Source: Anaerolineales bacterium UBA5797
GTDB taxonomy: Bacteria > Chloroflexota > Anaerolineae > Anaerolineales > Villigracilaceae
NCBI GenBank assembly: GCA_002418205.1
Contig: DIDP01000082.1
Span: forward strand, 1 to 58,970
Direction: 5' to 3'
DNA: 58,970 nucleotides
In this document: positions 26,365-35,513 of the stretch, piece by piece
Layout: each line of letters opens with the position of its first letter
Position numbering within the stretch: the first letter of the stretch is position 1
Notes under the pieces: generated by a model
Told to the model about the DNA's origin: nothing
The model's input: the letters and a program-made list of their open reading frames with translations, nothing else
The model's database searches: none
Position numbers and translations under genes: made by a program

Positions 26365-27756
26365 TTACTGTCCGCTCAGGGAGCCGTAGGGCAGGTCGCC
26401 GCAGCGGTCTTTGAGGTTTTCGGGCAGGAGACAAGGCGGTTCAGGACGGGTGGTGTCAACGTATTCATAGAAGTTCGCATCCGGGTCGGTCACGTTGACG
26501 AGCTTGAGGATGTACATATCCTGAATGGCAACATGATCCTCCGGGCGGATGTAGATGGTGCCCTTCGGGCCTTCGAAGGTCATGCCCTCCATGACGCCCT
26601 TGAGCGCCTCGCCACTGACGTCACCGTTGGTGGCCTTGACTGCTTCCACAGCCATGATGGCGGCGTTCATACCGTCGGCATCGAACAGGTCGGGGTTCAC
26701 GCCATAGCGCGGCTTGGTGTTGGCGACCAACCAGTCGTTGATCTCATTCTTCGGCGCAGTGTAGTGATAGAGAATGCCACTGGTGCTGCCAACAGCGTTG
26801 CCATACCAGAGCGGCATCAGGGTATTGTCAATGAAGGTCGCACCGAGGGCCATCTTCTCGGTCACGCCCTGATCGACCGCTGCCTGCATCAGAGGCACGA
26901 AGCCGGAGCCGGCCCAGGTCACAATGTAGGCTTCCGCGCCGGAGTTTCCAACCTGCTCCATGTACGGAGTGAAGTCAGTGGTGTCCAGCGGGGCAAAAAT
27001 ATCGTCTGCTACGAATTCACCGCCATCGAGGGTGCAGGCATCGCGGAAGGCGGTAGCGGAACCGCGTCCGAAGGCATAATCAGGCGCGATCTGAACAAAT
27101 GTCTTGTAGGTCTTGGTCAACGCCAGGCATTCATTCATCGCATCCTGATAGTTGTTGCGGCTGGTGCGGAAGGTATATTCGTTGAAGTTGACACCGGTGA
27201 TGTCATTGGCGGCGGCAGGAGCCACAATCAACGGAATGCCGCTTTCGAGGGCAATGCCCTGCAGCGTGGCGGTGGCGCCGGAGGAAACGGTACCGACAAG
27301 AATGTTCACGCCTTCCACGTCGATCAATTCGCGGGCAACGGTGGCGGTATTATCAGGCGTGCTGGCATCATCGCGGACGAAGACCTGGAACTCGCAGTTA
27401 TCGAGCTTGAATGTGTTTTCCTGGGTAGCGGCGAAATCGAATTTCTCACCGGCCGAACCGGGCGCACCAGTCGCATACTCCATGCCCAGCATGAACGAGC
27501 GCAAAATGTGCGCGCCGTAGATGGCGAGTGAACCGGAGGCGTCGGTGATGAGACCGATCTTGACAGGTTGTTCACACGTCAAGCCAGCGGGGGCAGGCTC
27601 TTCTGTGGGAGCGGCTGTGGGTTCCGGCATCGCGGGTTCTTCGGTGGGAGCAGGTGCGGCGGGTTCCTCCGTTGGCGCGGGGGTGGCGGGGGCACACGCA
27701 GCCAGCAACAAGGTCATGGCTACGAGCGCAAAAGCAAGTGTACGAAAGACTTTCAT
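26365..27756 (-). CDS. livK: LIV-type periplasmic-binding lipoprotein (LivK-like, type 1 fold)
   Basis: 463 aa; ATG 27756 follows GAGGAG. Signal peptide and lipobox LLAAC (Cys about 21), then a long linker of APTEEPA-type repeats (about 25-57), then the type 1 periplasmic-binding fold (VKIGLITDASGSLAIYGAHILRSFMLGMEYA to the end). Four Cys residues in the mature domain may form disulfides. It captures the transported ligand outside the membrane for LivHMFG. The surrounding CoA ligases and thiolase hint at an organic acid ligand and not necessarily leucine. Confidence 0.92.
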   Translation of the reverse strand: MKVFRTLAFALVAMTLLLAACAPATPAPTEEPAAPAPTEEPAMPEPTAAPTEEPAPAGLTCEQPVKIGLITDASGSLAIYGAHILRSFMLGMEYATGAPGSAGEKFDFAATQENTFKLDNCEFQVFVRDDASTPDNTATVARELIDVEGVNILVGTVSSGATATLQGIALESGIPLIVAPAAANDITGVNFNEYTFRTSRNNYQDAMNECLALTKTYKTFVQIAPDYAFGRGSATAFRDACTLDGGEFVADDIFAPLDTTDFTPYMEQVGNSGAEAYIVTWAGSGFVPLMQAAVDQGVTEKMALGATFIDNTLMPLWYGNAVGSTSGILYHYTAPKNEINDWLVANTKPRYGVNPDLFDADGMNAAIMAVEAVKATNGDVSGEALKGVMEGMTFEGPKGTIYIRPEDHVAIQDMYILKLVNVTDPDANFYEYVDTTRPEPPCLLPENLKDRCGDLPYGSLSGQ

Positions 27757-27813
27757 TTTTTCTCCTCTTTGTGATTGGATTGAGTGGTTGATTCAACAAA
27801 CAAAAGGTAATTC

Positions 27814-28629
27814 TTAAGAGACACCTCCTTTGACAAAATCAATGATCACACGCGAGGTTTCTTCCGGGACTTCGATTGGGAAGAAGTGCCCCGCATCTGG
27901 AAGTATGCGCTTCTGACTCCTCGATATCTGCTTTGCCAACAAATCGGCATTCGCCTTCGGGACGACTTTATCGTGCTCTCCAAAAAGGATCAGGGTCGGC
28001 ACGGAAATATTCGGTAATTTGTTTTCGAAGGCTGCGGCTTCCGGCATCAACGCCAGACCGATCGCCAACTGCGCCTGATAATGGACAGGTTCGATGGGAT
28101 TCGCCACACGCCACTTGACCCACTCTTCAATCATCTCCGGATTCTTCTCCGCCCAGCCCGGCGCTGTGCTGACAACAAGTCCGTTTTTGAAGCGGGTTAG
28201 CGGATCACTCGTAACATCCGTGAGAACTTTCATCGCCTCCGGTGTTACGGGCACATGGTTCGGTCCGCCGAAGTTGGTCGAGCACAGGATCAATTTCTCC
28301 ACTCGCTGCGGATAATCCAGCGCAATGGATTGTGCGATGAATCCGCCCATTGAGTGACCGGCGACGATGGCCTTGCCAATATTCAGTGCATCCAACAAAC
28401 CAACCGTATCCGCTGCCAGCAAGTGTGCTGAATACGGGCCAGCGGGTTTGTCACTTTGCCCCACACCGCGGTTATCGAAGGTGATCACCTGAAAATGTTC
28501 AGCCAGGAATGGAACCATCCTGTGCCACTGCCAGTTTGAATATCCAAGCCCGGAGATGAGCACCAAAGGCATCCCTTCGCCATGGATCTCATAATACAGT
28601 TCGATTCCGTTGGATGTCTTCCTAGGCAT
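27814..28629 (-). CDS. Alpha/beta hydrolase
   Basis: 271 aa from ATG 28629, chosen because GGAGG sits five to nine bases ahead; the longer frame would need a TTG inside that ribosome site. The alpha/beta hydrolase fold has the oxyanion-hole phrase ISGLGYSNWQWHRM, nucleophile elbow AGHSMGG (Ser near 92), acid Asp in LILFGEHDKVVP, and catalytic His in DAGHFFPIE. This set resembles enol-lactone hydrolases and meta-cleavage hydrolases, but the substrate is open. The start overlaps the end of the acyl-CoA synthetase gene by eight bases, so the two are translationally coupled. Confidence 0.88.
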   Translation of the reverse strand: MPRKTSNGIELYYEIHGEGMPLVLISGLGYSNWQWHRMVPFLAEHFQVITFDNRGVGQSDKPAGPYSAHLLAADTVGLLDALNIGKAIVAGHSMGGFIAQSIALDYPQRVEKLILCSTNFGGPNHVPVTPEAMKVLTDVTSDPLTRFKNGLVVSTAPGWAEKNPEMIEEWVKWRVANPIEPVHYQAQLAIGLALMPEAAAFENKLPNISVPTLILFGEHDKVVPKANADLLAKQISRSQKRILPDAGHFFPIEVPEETSRVIIDFVKGGVS

Positions 28630-30163
28630 CTTTTCCTCCAAGGAAAGTTTTCTTCAATTCCGCTTTGATCACCTTCCCATACGGCGAATACGGCAAGGTC
28701 TCCACAAACTCTACGCGTTTGGGAATTTTGTACTTTGCCAGACGTCCTGCACAGAACTTCAACAATTCATCTGCATCTACGGTTTGAGTTGGCTTGCATG
28801 CCACGATCATCAGACCGACTTCGCCCCATCTTTCATCCGGCAGACCGATCAATGCCGCGTCGGCAACTGCTTCATGCTCGCGGAACACTGCCTCCACTTC
28901 GGCGGCATAGATATTCTCGCCGCCGCTGATGATCATGTCCTTGTAGCGGCCCGCGATGTAAAAATAGCCTTCATCATCCATGCGAGCCATGTCGCCGGTA
29001 TGGAACCAGTCATCTTTTAGTGATTGCCTTGTCGCTTCTTTATTGTTCCAATAGCCGGCACACACATGCAGACCTTTGATGATCAACTCGCCTGTCTCCC
29101 CGGCAGGGACATCGTTATCATCAGCGTCAACAAGCCGCATTTCACTGTGGAAGATCGGCTTCCCCACCGAGCCGACTTTTCGCAGCGCATCTTCATCGGT
29201 CATGGAGAAACAGTTCACGCCTACTTCCGTGAGACCGTATCCCTGACGCATCGTCACGCCTTTAGACTTGCTCCACGCTTCGATCAAAGAAGGCGGGCAC
29301 GGCGCCCCCCCGCTGATAAAGAAATGCACGTGGCTGAAATCAATGCTTTCAAATTGCGGTGAATTCATCCACACCTGGAACAATGTTGGCACACCGAGGA
29401 TGACCGTGCACTTTTCATCCACAATCAGGTTTAGTGAAGCTTCAGGGTCGAACGAACGCGCCATGATGACACGTCCGCCTGCATAAAATAATGGCACAAG
29501 AAAAACAAACAACCCGCCTGAGTGGAACATGGGTGTCAAAATGGGCGAAATATCCTTCTCACTCAACCCCCACGAAATGACGGTGTTGATCGCATTCCAC
29601 AAAACCTGTCGATGCGGGAGGACGGCGCCTTTTGGCCTTCCAGTGGTGCCGGATGTGTACAAGATGCAATAGGGGTCGTTCTCATCGATGAGATGTTTCT
29701 TCGGTTCGTCCGCGGAGGCTTCTTCGATCAACGTTTCATACGCCTCTGCGCCGGCAATCTTTGCATCCTCCAACGAAATGACATGCTCCACATTGATCCC
29801 GCTGCGCATCTCATCCAACACAGGCACGAACTCAGGTCCAACGATCAACACCCTCGGTTGACAGTCATTGACAATATAAGTCAATTCGCGCGAGGTAAGC
29901 CGCCAATTTAACGGGGCGAGAATTCCGCCTATTTTGCCGAGACCAAACAACAGGTCCACGTAGGAAACGCTATTGTAGGCAAGGATCGAAACACGGTCAC
30001 CTTTTTGTATGGAATATTTTTCCTGTAAAAAGTTGGCAGCCCGATTTGCACGTTCATTGAGTTGTGCGAACGTGTAGCGGACTCCGCTCGTGATGTCATA
30101 CAACGCCTCACGGTCCGGGGTCAGCCTTGAACGAATTGCCAGAATATCAGTCGAATAGGCCAT
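28622..30163 (-). CDS. Acyl-CoA synthetase (AMP-forming, class I adenylate-forming)
   Basis: 513 aa. Motifs in order: P-loop YTSGTTGRPKGA (about 170), YGLTE (about 325), DWFHTGD and GRYKDMIISGGENIYAAEVE (about 390-415), and catalytic Lys in YSPYGKVIKAEL near the end. It activates a carboxylic acid with ATP and CoA to acyl-CoA and AMP. The second copy at 33940-35472 is clearly diverged, so the pathway may handle two acids or two steps. Placement next to a LIV transporter suggests activation straight after uptake. Confidence 0.92.
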   Translation of the reverse strand: MAYSTDILAIRSRLTPDREALYDITSGVRYTFAQLNERANRAANFLQEKYSIQKGDRVSILAYNSVSYVDLLFGLGKIGGILAPLNWRLTSRELTYIVNDCQPRVLIVGPEFVPVLDEMRSGINVEHVISLEDAKIAGAEAYETLIEEASADEPKKHLIDENDPYCILYTSGTTGRPKGAVLPHRQVLWNAINTVISWGLSEKDISPILTPMFHSGGLFVFLVPLFYAGGRVIMARSFDPEASLNLIVDEKCTVILGVPTLFQVWMNSPQFESIDFSHVHFFISGGAPCPPSLIEAWSKSKGVTMRQGYGLTEVGVNCFSMTDEDALRKVGSVGKPIFHSEMRLVDADDNDVPAGETGELIIKGLHVCAGYWNNKEATRQSLKDDWFHTGDMARMDDEGYFYIAGRYKDMIISGGENIYAAEVEAVFREHEAVADAALIGLPDERWGEVGLMIVACKPTQTVDADELLKFCAGRLAKYKIPKRVEFVETLPYSPYGKVIKAELKKTFLGGKDA

Positions 30164-30172
30164 GGAAGAGAA

Positions 30173-30206
30173 AGTGGATGGTGACGAATCACGTCATCCA
30201 TCCACT
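30173..30206 (-). promoter_or_regulatory. Hairpin in the gap between SDR and acyl-CoA synthetase genes
   Basis: Arms 30173-30186 and 30192-30206 pair over 14 bases with a single bulged base and a five-base loop. It lies ten bases ahead of the acyl-CoA synthetase start on the minus strand. No T-run follows, so an mRNA processing or attenuation role is more likely than full termination. Confidence 0.5.
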
Positions 30207-30217
30207 ATGTACAACTC

Positions 30218-30982
30218 CTAGGTACCAACAACAATGCCGCCGTCCACACGCAGGACTTCGCCGGTGATAAACGATGCCTCATCCGAGGCAAGGAACAGAT
30301 AGGCATTCGCAATATCGCTTGGATCGCCCAGTCGTCCCAGCGGCGTGCGGGACTTCATACCCTCCAAAACTTTTTCAGGCATGGAAGTGACCATTTCCGT
30401 GGAAATGAATCCGGGCGCCACCGCATTGACGCGCACCTTGTATCTGCCCAATTCACGCGCCCAAACTTTGGTCATGCCGATCACGCCGAACTTTGTCGCC
30501 ACATAATTGGTTTGTCCAAAATTTGCATCCAGTCCAACGACGGAAGAAGCATTCAGGATCACGCCGCCACCCTGTTTGATCATCACCGGCGAGACAGCCT
30601 GCGTGCAATTGAACACACCTTTCAAGTTGACGGAGATCACGAGATCGAAATCCGCTTCGGACATCTGCCCCGTCATCTGCCCATCCTTGAATTTGACCAG
30701 TTGTCCATCACGCAAAACGCCCGCGTTATTGATGATCACATCCACACGGCCGTATTTCGCTACAACATCATCGATCCATTTTTGAACATCTTCGCGGCTA
30801 GCCACATTGACCTTGTAGAACGAAGCGCCCTTGCCGAGCAGCTTTACTGTTTCCTGCCCCACTGCTTCATTGACGTCACAGATCACAACCCTGGCGCCTT
30901 CTCCAGCAAACCGCAAAGCCGTTGCCTTGCCGATCCCCGCCGCACCGCCTGTGACGAGCACCACCTTGTCCTTCATTCTCAT
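30218..30982 (-). CDS. Short-chain dehydrogenase/reductase (FabG-like 3-hydroxyacyl dehydrogenase/3-oxoacyl reductase)
   Basis: 254 aa; ATG 30982 has AAGGAG upstream. Classical SDR: nucleotide-binding TGGAAGIG (about 11-18), Asp in CDVNEAV favouring NAD(H), NNAGV, catalytic Ser in LNASSVVG, YVATK (Tyr and Lys), and C-terminal GEVLRVDGGIVVGT. A short insertion (QLVKFKDGQMTGQMSEADFD) before helix alpha-E region is slightly unusual. In this context it probably oxidises a 3-hydroxyacyl-CoA made by the pathway, although a biosynthetic reductase role cannot be excluded. Confidence 0.9.
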   Translation of the reverse strand: MRMKDKVVLVTGGAAGIGKATALRFAGEGARVVICDVNEAVGQETVKLLGKGASFYKVNVASREDVQKWIDDVVAKYGRVDVIINNAGVLRDGQLVKFKDGQMTGQMSEADFDLVISVNLKGVFNCTQAVSPVMIKQGGGVILNASSVVGLDANFGQTNYVATKFGVIGMTKVWARELGRYKVRVNAVAPGFISTEMVTSMPEKVLEGMKSRTPLGRLGDPSDIANAYLFLASDEASFITGEVLRVDGGIVVGT

Positions 30983-31089
30983 GCTTTTCTCCTTGGAAAG
31001 TGAAAGCGGGCAGTTGTTGCAACGCCGGCATTGATGTTCTGCCTGCCGTTCACGTGTTGCCTTTTTATCATTCGGCAGTTACCCGCCGG

Positions 31090-31521
31090 TTACACCATCC
31101 GAAACGCCAAATATGTCTTTTTTTCGTCCCCTTCGCCAAATTCAACAAAATCCACAGTCATCGGCGAATCGATCTTGATCTCATTTGGTTTCGTGGGGTC
31201 AACGCCGGTAATTCGCGCACTCATCCGCGCGCCTTCCTCCAATTCCACAATTCCCGAAACATATGGATTCTTCCGGTCAAAGCCCTGCTCCACCATGAAG
31301 GTTGGTCCGCTGTAGATCACGGTGAAAGCAGCCAGTTTGCCTTTGCCGCTCGTCTCTACCCATTCCATTTCTTCGCTGTGGCATTTCGGGCAAATCGCCC
31401 GCGGCGGAACGTAACTTTCCCCGCACTTTATGCAGCGCGATGCCATCAACTTATGCTCGGCGATAAATTGATCGAACGCCGCCGATGTGAACGGACGTAC
31501 CGTGGTTGTTTCTTCGCTCAT
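31090..31521 (-). CDS. DUF35 OB-fold/zinc-ribbon protein, thiolase partner
   Basis: 143 aa. N-terminal zinc ribbon CIKCGESYVPPRAICPKC (C-x2-C, then C-x2-C) followed by an OB fold with GKGKLAAFTVIYSGP and YVSGIVELEEGARMSARI. DUF35 proteins are the scaffolding or acyl-handling partners of SCP-x type thiolases and of the archaeal thiolase/HMG-CoA synthase complex. The thiolase gene lies only two bases upstream, which supports a functional pair. Confidence 0.9.
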   Translation of the reverse strand: MSEETTTVRPFTSAAFDQFIAEHKLMASRCIKCGESYVPPRAICPKCHSEEMEWVETSGKGKLAAFTVIYSGPTFMVEQGFDRKNPYVSGIVELEEGARMSARITGVDPTKPNEIKIDSPMTVDFVEFGEGDEKKTYLAFRMV

Positions 31522-31523
31522 GA

Positions 31524-32792
31524 TTAATTCCTCCGCTCATAGACATGGACAACACACGTGGACCCGGTCGCGCCGACGTTGTGAGTCAACGCCAATGGGA
31601 TATCCATCTCCACCTGTCTCGCCTCAGCCTGACCACGCATCTGCTTCCACACTTCGACAGCCTGTGCCACGCCCGAAGCGCCGACAGGATGTCCCTTCGC
31701 CTTCAATCCGCCGGATGTATTGATCGGTTTCGCACCATTGCGTGCGGTCATGCCATCTTCGGCGGCTTTGAAACCTTCACCCGGCGCAAAGAAACCAAGA
31801 TCCTCGCTCGCGATGACTTCTGCAATCGTGAAGCAATCATGCACTTCCGCAATGCGGATATCGTCCCTCGTCACGCCTGCCATTTCATAGGCCTGCGATG
31901 CAGCGATCTTCGCAGCAGGGATGGTCGTCAACCCGGGGCGGCCATGCAACGCAGAGTCCGATGCCTGACCGGAACCAATGATATGGATCGGATGATCAGT
32001 GAATTCATGTGCACGTTCTTCGGCAACGAGCAGGATCGCGGCGGCACCGTCCGTGATCGGGGAGCAATCGAACAATCGAAGCGGCCACGCAACTGTCGGG
32101 TTGCCTGATTCATCGTGGAGAAAATCCCAGATGGTCGACCAGGTTGGTTTGGGCTTCCCTTTTTTGACAGCGGAGGCGATGCGTCCTTCCATCCAGTTTT
32201 GAATGGTCATACCGAATTGCGCGTTCGGGTTCAAGGCAGCATTATCATGATTCTTGATCGCCACGTTCATCAAATGCTTGGACTTCATCCCGTAACGATG
32301 CATGTACGCCGAAGCCATCGCCGCATAAAAACCGGGGAAGGTGAAACCCGCAGGGATCTCATACGGAACATCCGCCGCCGTAGCCAATGCTTCTGTGACG
32401 GCGGCTGTGTTGAGCGCGGTCATCTTCTCCGCGCCGCCGACCAGCACCACATCATACAAGCCCGAAGCAATAGCCATCACACCCTGGCGAAGTGCCACGC
32501 CGCCCGAAGCACAGGCATCCTCCACACGCGTGGCAGGACGCGGCAGCAAACCAACCGCATCCGCAAGCAGCGGTGCAATATGTGCCTGATGCTCGAACTG
32601 ATCACTGGAAAAATTTCCGATATAGAGCGTTTCAATCAGCGAAGGATCTAACTCTTTATCTACCGATTTCTTTATCTCCTTGAACGCTTCGACAAACAGA
32701 TCGCGGCTGTTCTTTCCGGCGAACGCCCCAAACCTGGACATCCCCGCCCCCACCATCGCCACTCCGCGGCCCAACTTTCTTGATGTAGGCAT
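31524..32792 (-). CDS. SCP-x-type thiolase (acetyl-CoA acetyltransferase family)
   Basis: 422 aa. Nucleophile Cys94 in EDACASGG, active-site HDCFT and GGLKAKGHPVGASG with the catalytic His. The usual C-terminal CxG loop is changed (NVGATGSTCVVHV). This is the SCP-x subtype that normally needs a DUF35 partner, encoded next door. It would cleave a 3-oxoacyl-CoA or join two acyl-CoAs. In the setting of a transporter and two CoA ligases, thiolytic cleavage as the last step of a beta-oxidation-like path is favoured. Confidence 0.9.
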   Translation of the reverse strand: MPTSRKLGRGVAMVGAGMSRFGAFAGKNSRDLFVEAFKEIKKSVDKELDPSLIETLYIGNFSSDQFEHQAHIAPLLADAVGLLPRPATRVEDACASGGVALRQGVMAIASGLYDVVLVGGAEKMTALNTAAVTEALATAADVPYEIPAGFTFPGFYAAMASAYMHRYGMKSKHLMNVAIKNHDNAALNPNAQFGMTIQNWMEGRIASAVKKGKPKPTWSTIWDFLHDESGNPTVAWPLRLFDCSPITDGAAAILLVAEERAHEFTDHPIHIIGSGQASDSALHGRPGLTTIPAAKIAASQAYEMAGVTRDDIRIAEVHDCFTIAEVIASEDLGFFAPGEGFKAAEDGMTARNGAKPINTSGGLKAKGHPVGASGVAQAVEVWKQMRGQAEARQVEMDIPLALTHNVGATGSTCVVHVYERRN

Positions 32793-32876
32793 GAAGCCCT
32801 CCTTGTTTTACGGCAGGGGCATGGCGGGGTGTTTGCAGGTTTTATTCCGTTTACCGTCCACCGTGCCGCTGCACAT

Positions 32877-33938
32877 TTATTTCAAAACCTTTGTAAAAAT
32901 GGCCATGAATTCATCAGGCTTCTCGATATACGGCGAATGACCCGTATCTGCGATTACAACTTCTTCATAGGAACCGCCATTGGCTTTGTATTGCTCGAGC
33001 ACATGGCGTGTCTGCCCGACCATCGGCTGAGGCGGATATAGTTCATCACCCGGCCAGCCAGGAACGTATCCCAGCCTGCCGAGGTTGCCCATGTCAAAGA
33101 AGGATGTATCAGAAACGATCATGTCCGAATCGCCGCGGATCCATAACACCTGCGGCTTGGGGTCGGCGTTGATGAAGTTCTTGACTGAATCCCCAACATA
33201 CTTTGGTGTCAGCGCGTTAATCGGTCCAAACTTCCCCGGCGCGACATTGGGCCAGTTGGGAGACGCGACCATGTCACCGGGATATTTCTGCTCACCTACT
33301 TTTTCCGTAAGCAGGGAGGTAAGCAGATCCTCTTCACGTTCGGGCTTGAATGGCGGCTTCCAATAGAAACTATTCATCACCACACGCGGCGAAGCCTGCG
33401 GGTTATCAGTCGAGCGGTCGCCCGCCGCGATCAGCTTCGGGAAATCAGGGTTCACCACACCGCCGCCCGAACCCGCAAAGTCGTCATAGCAGGGAGTACC
33501 TTCCAGGTCCTTTGTGCCGCCAAACCCATAGGGTGAACTTGGGTTGACAAGTGTTGCGCTCAGGAATTTTTCACTGGCTGCCGCAATAAAACTGAACGTG
33601 ATCGCCCCGCCCATCGAATGCCCCACCACGTGCGCCTTCTTGATCTTGAGCGCATCCATCAACGCCAGCAGGTCATCCACCCACTCTCCGGCGCCGCGCG
33701 TGGCATCGATCAACTTGTCTTCCGTATCGCCATAGCCGCGCAGGTCGGGCGCGATGCCGCGAAAACCTTCCGGCAGTTTGAGCATGATCTCCTCCCAATA
33801 CGCGTTGGATGCCGCGTTACCGTGAATGAACAGCACAGGCACGCCGTTGTCAGGTCCGCTGAAAAGTACATGCGTTTTGATGCGGGCGGTATCGATCATG
33901 GTCGAAGTGATACCGGGCAAAGTAGGAACAGTGGACAT
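32877..33938 (-). CDS. Alpha/beta hydrolase, extended type (353 aa)
   Basis: 353 aa, longer than the companion hydrolase because of a large cap region (about 135-260, rich in Pro and Lys). Oxyanion phrase LFIHGNAASNAYWEE, nucleophile VVGHSMGGA (Ser near 115), acid in IRGDSDMIV, His in ADTGHSPYIEKP. It resembles epoxide- or ester-hydrolase-like members but lacks a diagnostic motif. It follows the second acyl-CoA synthetase by one base. Confidence 0.86.
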   Translation of the reverse strand: MSTVPTLPGITSTMIDTARIKTHVLFSGPDNGVPVLFIHGNAASNAYWEEIMLKLPEGFRGIAPDLRGYGDTEDKLIDATRGAGEWVDDLLALMDALKIKKAHVVGHSMGGAITFSFIAAASEKFLSATLVNPSSPYGFGGTKDLEGTPCYDDFAGSGGGVVNPDFPKLIAAGDRSTDNPQASPRVVMNSFYWKPPFKPEREEDLLTSLLTEKVGEQKYPGDMVASPNWPNVAPGKFGPINALTPKYVGDSVKNFINADPKPQVLWIRGDSDMIVSDTSFFDMGNLGRLGYVPGWPGDELYPPQPMVGQTRHVLEQYKANGGSYEEVVIADTGHSPYIEKPDEFMAIFTKVLK

Positions 33939-33939
33939 C

Positions 33940-35472
33940 TTAATCTCCTTTGGTAAATTGGTCGCGCAATTCGCGCTTGAGAATTTTCCCTGCAGCAGAA
34001 ATGGGCAGGGACTCCATAATGCTCACAGAATTGGGAACCTTATATTTCGCCAAATGTTCGGTCATGAAATTCAATAACTCATCCTCCGTTACAGTTTGAT
34101 TCGGTTGCAACACAACACAAGCCATCCCCACCTCCCCCCACTTCGGGTCAGGCAAACCAACCACGGCACACATATGCACCGCGGGGTGCTGATACAAAAC
34201 CTTTTCAATCTCGGCGGGATACACATTCTCACCGCCGCTGATGAACATATCCTTCTTTCTGTCGACGATATAGAAATAGCCTTCATCATCATATTGCGCG
34301 ACATCGCCCGTATGGAAATATCCGCGCTCATCGACTGCTTCTTCGGTTGCGTCAGGATTGTTGAAATAGCCGGAGCAATACGATGGGCCTTTCAGCACCA
34401 ATTCACCCGCCTCATTCGGACCGAGGAACTGATTCTCGTCATCGACGATTTTTGCATCCACGAAGAAGTTGGGTCTGCCAATTGACCCCGCCTTGCGGAT
34501 GGCATCTTCCGGTGCCAAGGCAAAAATACCGGGACCAAACTCTGTCATCCCAAACCCCTGCTTGAAGCGGATATTCTTTTCCTGTGTATATTTCTCAACC
34601 AGCGGAACAGGCAACGGCGCGCCACCTGATGTGCAGAACCGCAATGCTGACAGATCCGCATCGTTCCAGTTGGAAGCCGTTGTCAACATCTGATACATCG
34701 TCGGCACCGCAGCAAAAACTGTGACATGTTCACGTTCAAGCAGACTTAACACCTGCACGGGATCGAATTGCTTGATAAAAATCGTTGTCCCGCCAAAGAT
34801 GACTTGTGGCAGCGTATAAACGAAAAGTCCTCCCGTATGGAACAGCGGGAAGACGTTGAGATAGACGTCGTTATGAGTCACATCATGGATGACAGTATTC
34901 AATGTGTTCCATGCGATCATACGATGTGACACTTCCGCGGCTTTGGGCAGGCCGGTTGTCCCGCCGGTGAAGATCAGTGCAGCGGTATCCTCCGCTTCCA
35001 GCGTTTCACAGGTGACGGGAGTCTCTGCGCCCGACTGAAGCGTCGTTTCGAAATTCTCACTGTCCCTGACACCCTCCCCATCCAAATGAAGAAGCGTAAG
35101 CGGATATTCGTCCGTCAGCCTGGAAACATTCTCTTTGAAATCATCGGAGAAGATCAAAATTTTCGGGGAAGTATATTGGAAGATCTCCAATAACTCATGC
35201 CAACTCAGGCGCCAATTGAGCGCAGTATGGATCGCGCCTAGTTTTGAACAGGCAAAGAATGAATCCAAATGTTCATATCCATCCCGCGCAAGGATGGCGA
35301 CACGGTCCCCTTTTTCAACCCCCTGTGACTTCAACCAATTGGCAAGTTTGCTTGCACGGCGATTTGCATCACGGAAGGTCAACCGCCATTCGGGGGATTT
35401 CCCGGCGTCAATGAATGCGAGCTTATTTGGAGAATAGAGTTCGCGTCGGGCAAGATAATCGCCAATGTACAT
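33940..35472 (-). CDS. Second acyl-CoA synthetase (AMP-forming)
   Basis: 510 aa. P-loop region IFTGGTTGLPKAAE, where the usual TSGTTG is TGGTTG; then GFGMTE, GYFHTGD, DRKKDMFISGGENVYPAEIE and SAAGKILKREL with the catalytic Lys. Same overall order as the first copy, but with clearly different acyl-pocket residues, so it should have a different substrate range. It begins 41 bases after the KAS III-like gene. Confidence 0.91.
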   Translation of the reverse strand: MYIGDYLARRELYSPNKLAFIDAGKSPEWRLTFRDANRRASKLANWLKSQGVEKGDRVAILARDGYEHLDSFFACSKLGAIHTALNWRLSWHELLEIFQYTSPKILIFSDDFKENVSRLTDEYPLTLLHLDGEGVRDSENFETTLQSGAETPVTCETLEAEDTAALIFTGGTTGLPKAAEVSHRMIAWNTLNTVIHDVTHNDVYLNVFPLFHTGGLFVYTLPQVIFGGTTIFIKQFDPVQVLSLLEREHVTVFAAVPTMYQMLTTASNWNDADLSALRFCTSGGAPLPVPLVEKYTQEKNIRFKQGFGMTEFGPGIFALAPEDAIRKAGSIGRPNFFVDAKIVDDENQFLGPNEAGELVLKGPSYCSGYFNNPDATEEAVDERGYFHTGDVAQYDDEGYFYIVDRKKDMFISGGENVYPAEIEKVLYQHPAVHMCAVVGLPDPKWGEVGMACVVLQPNQTVTEDELLNFMTEHLAKYKVPNSVSIMESLPISAAGKILKRELRDQFTKGD

Positions 35473-35513
35473 AATATCTCCTTACGACAGAAAAAAGTGG
35501 AACATTGAGCCAC

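Noticed and set aside
26533..27531. 332-aa open frame on the plus strand
   Set aside because: Antisense to the LivK-like lipoprotein, whose signal peptide and fold are clear; no ribosome site or motif.
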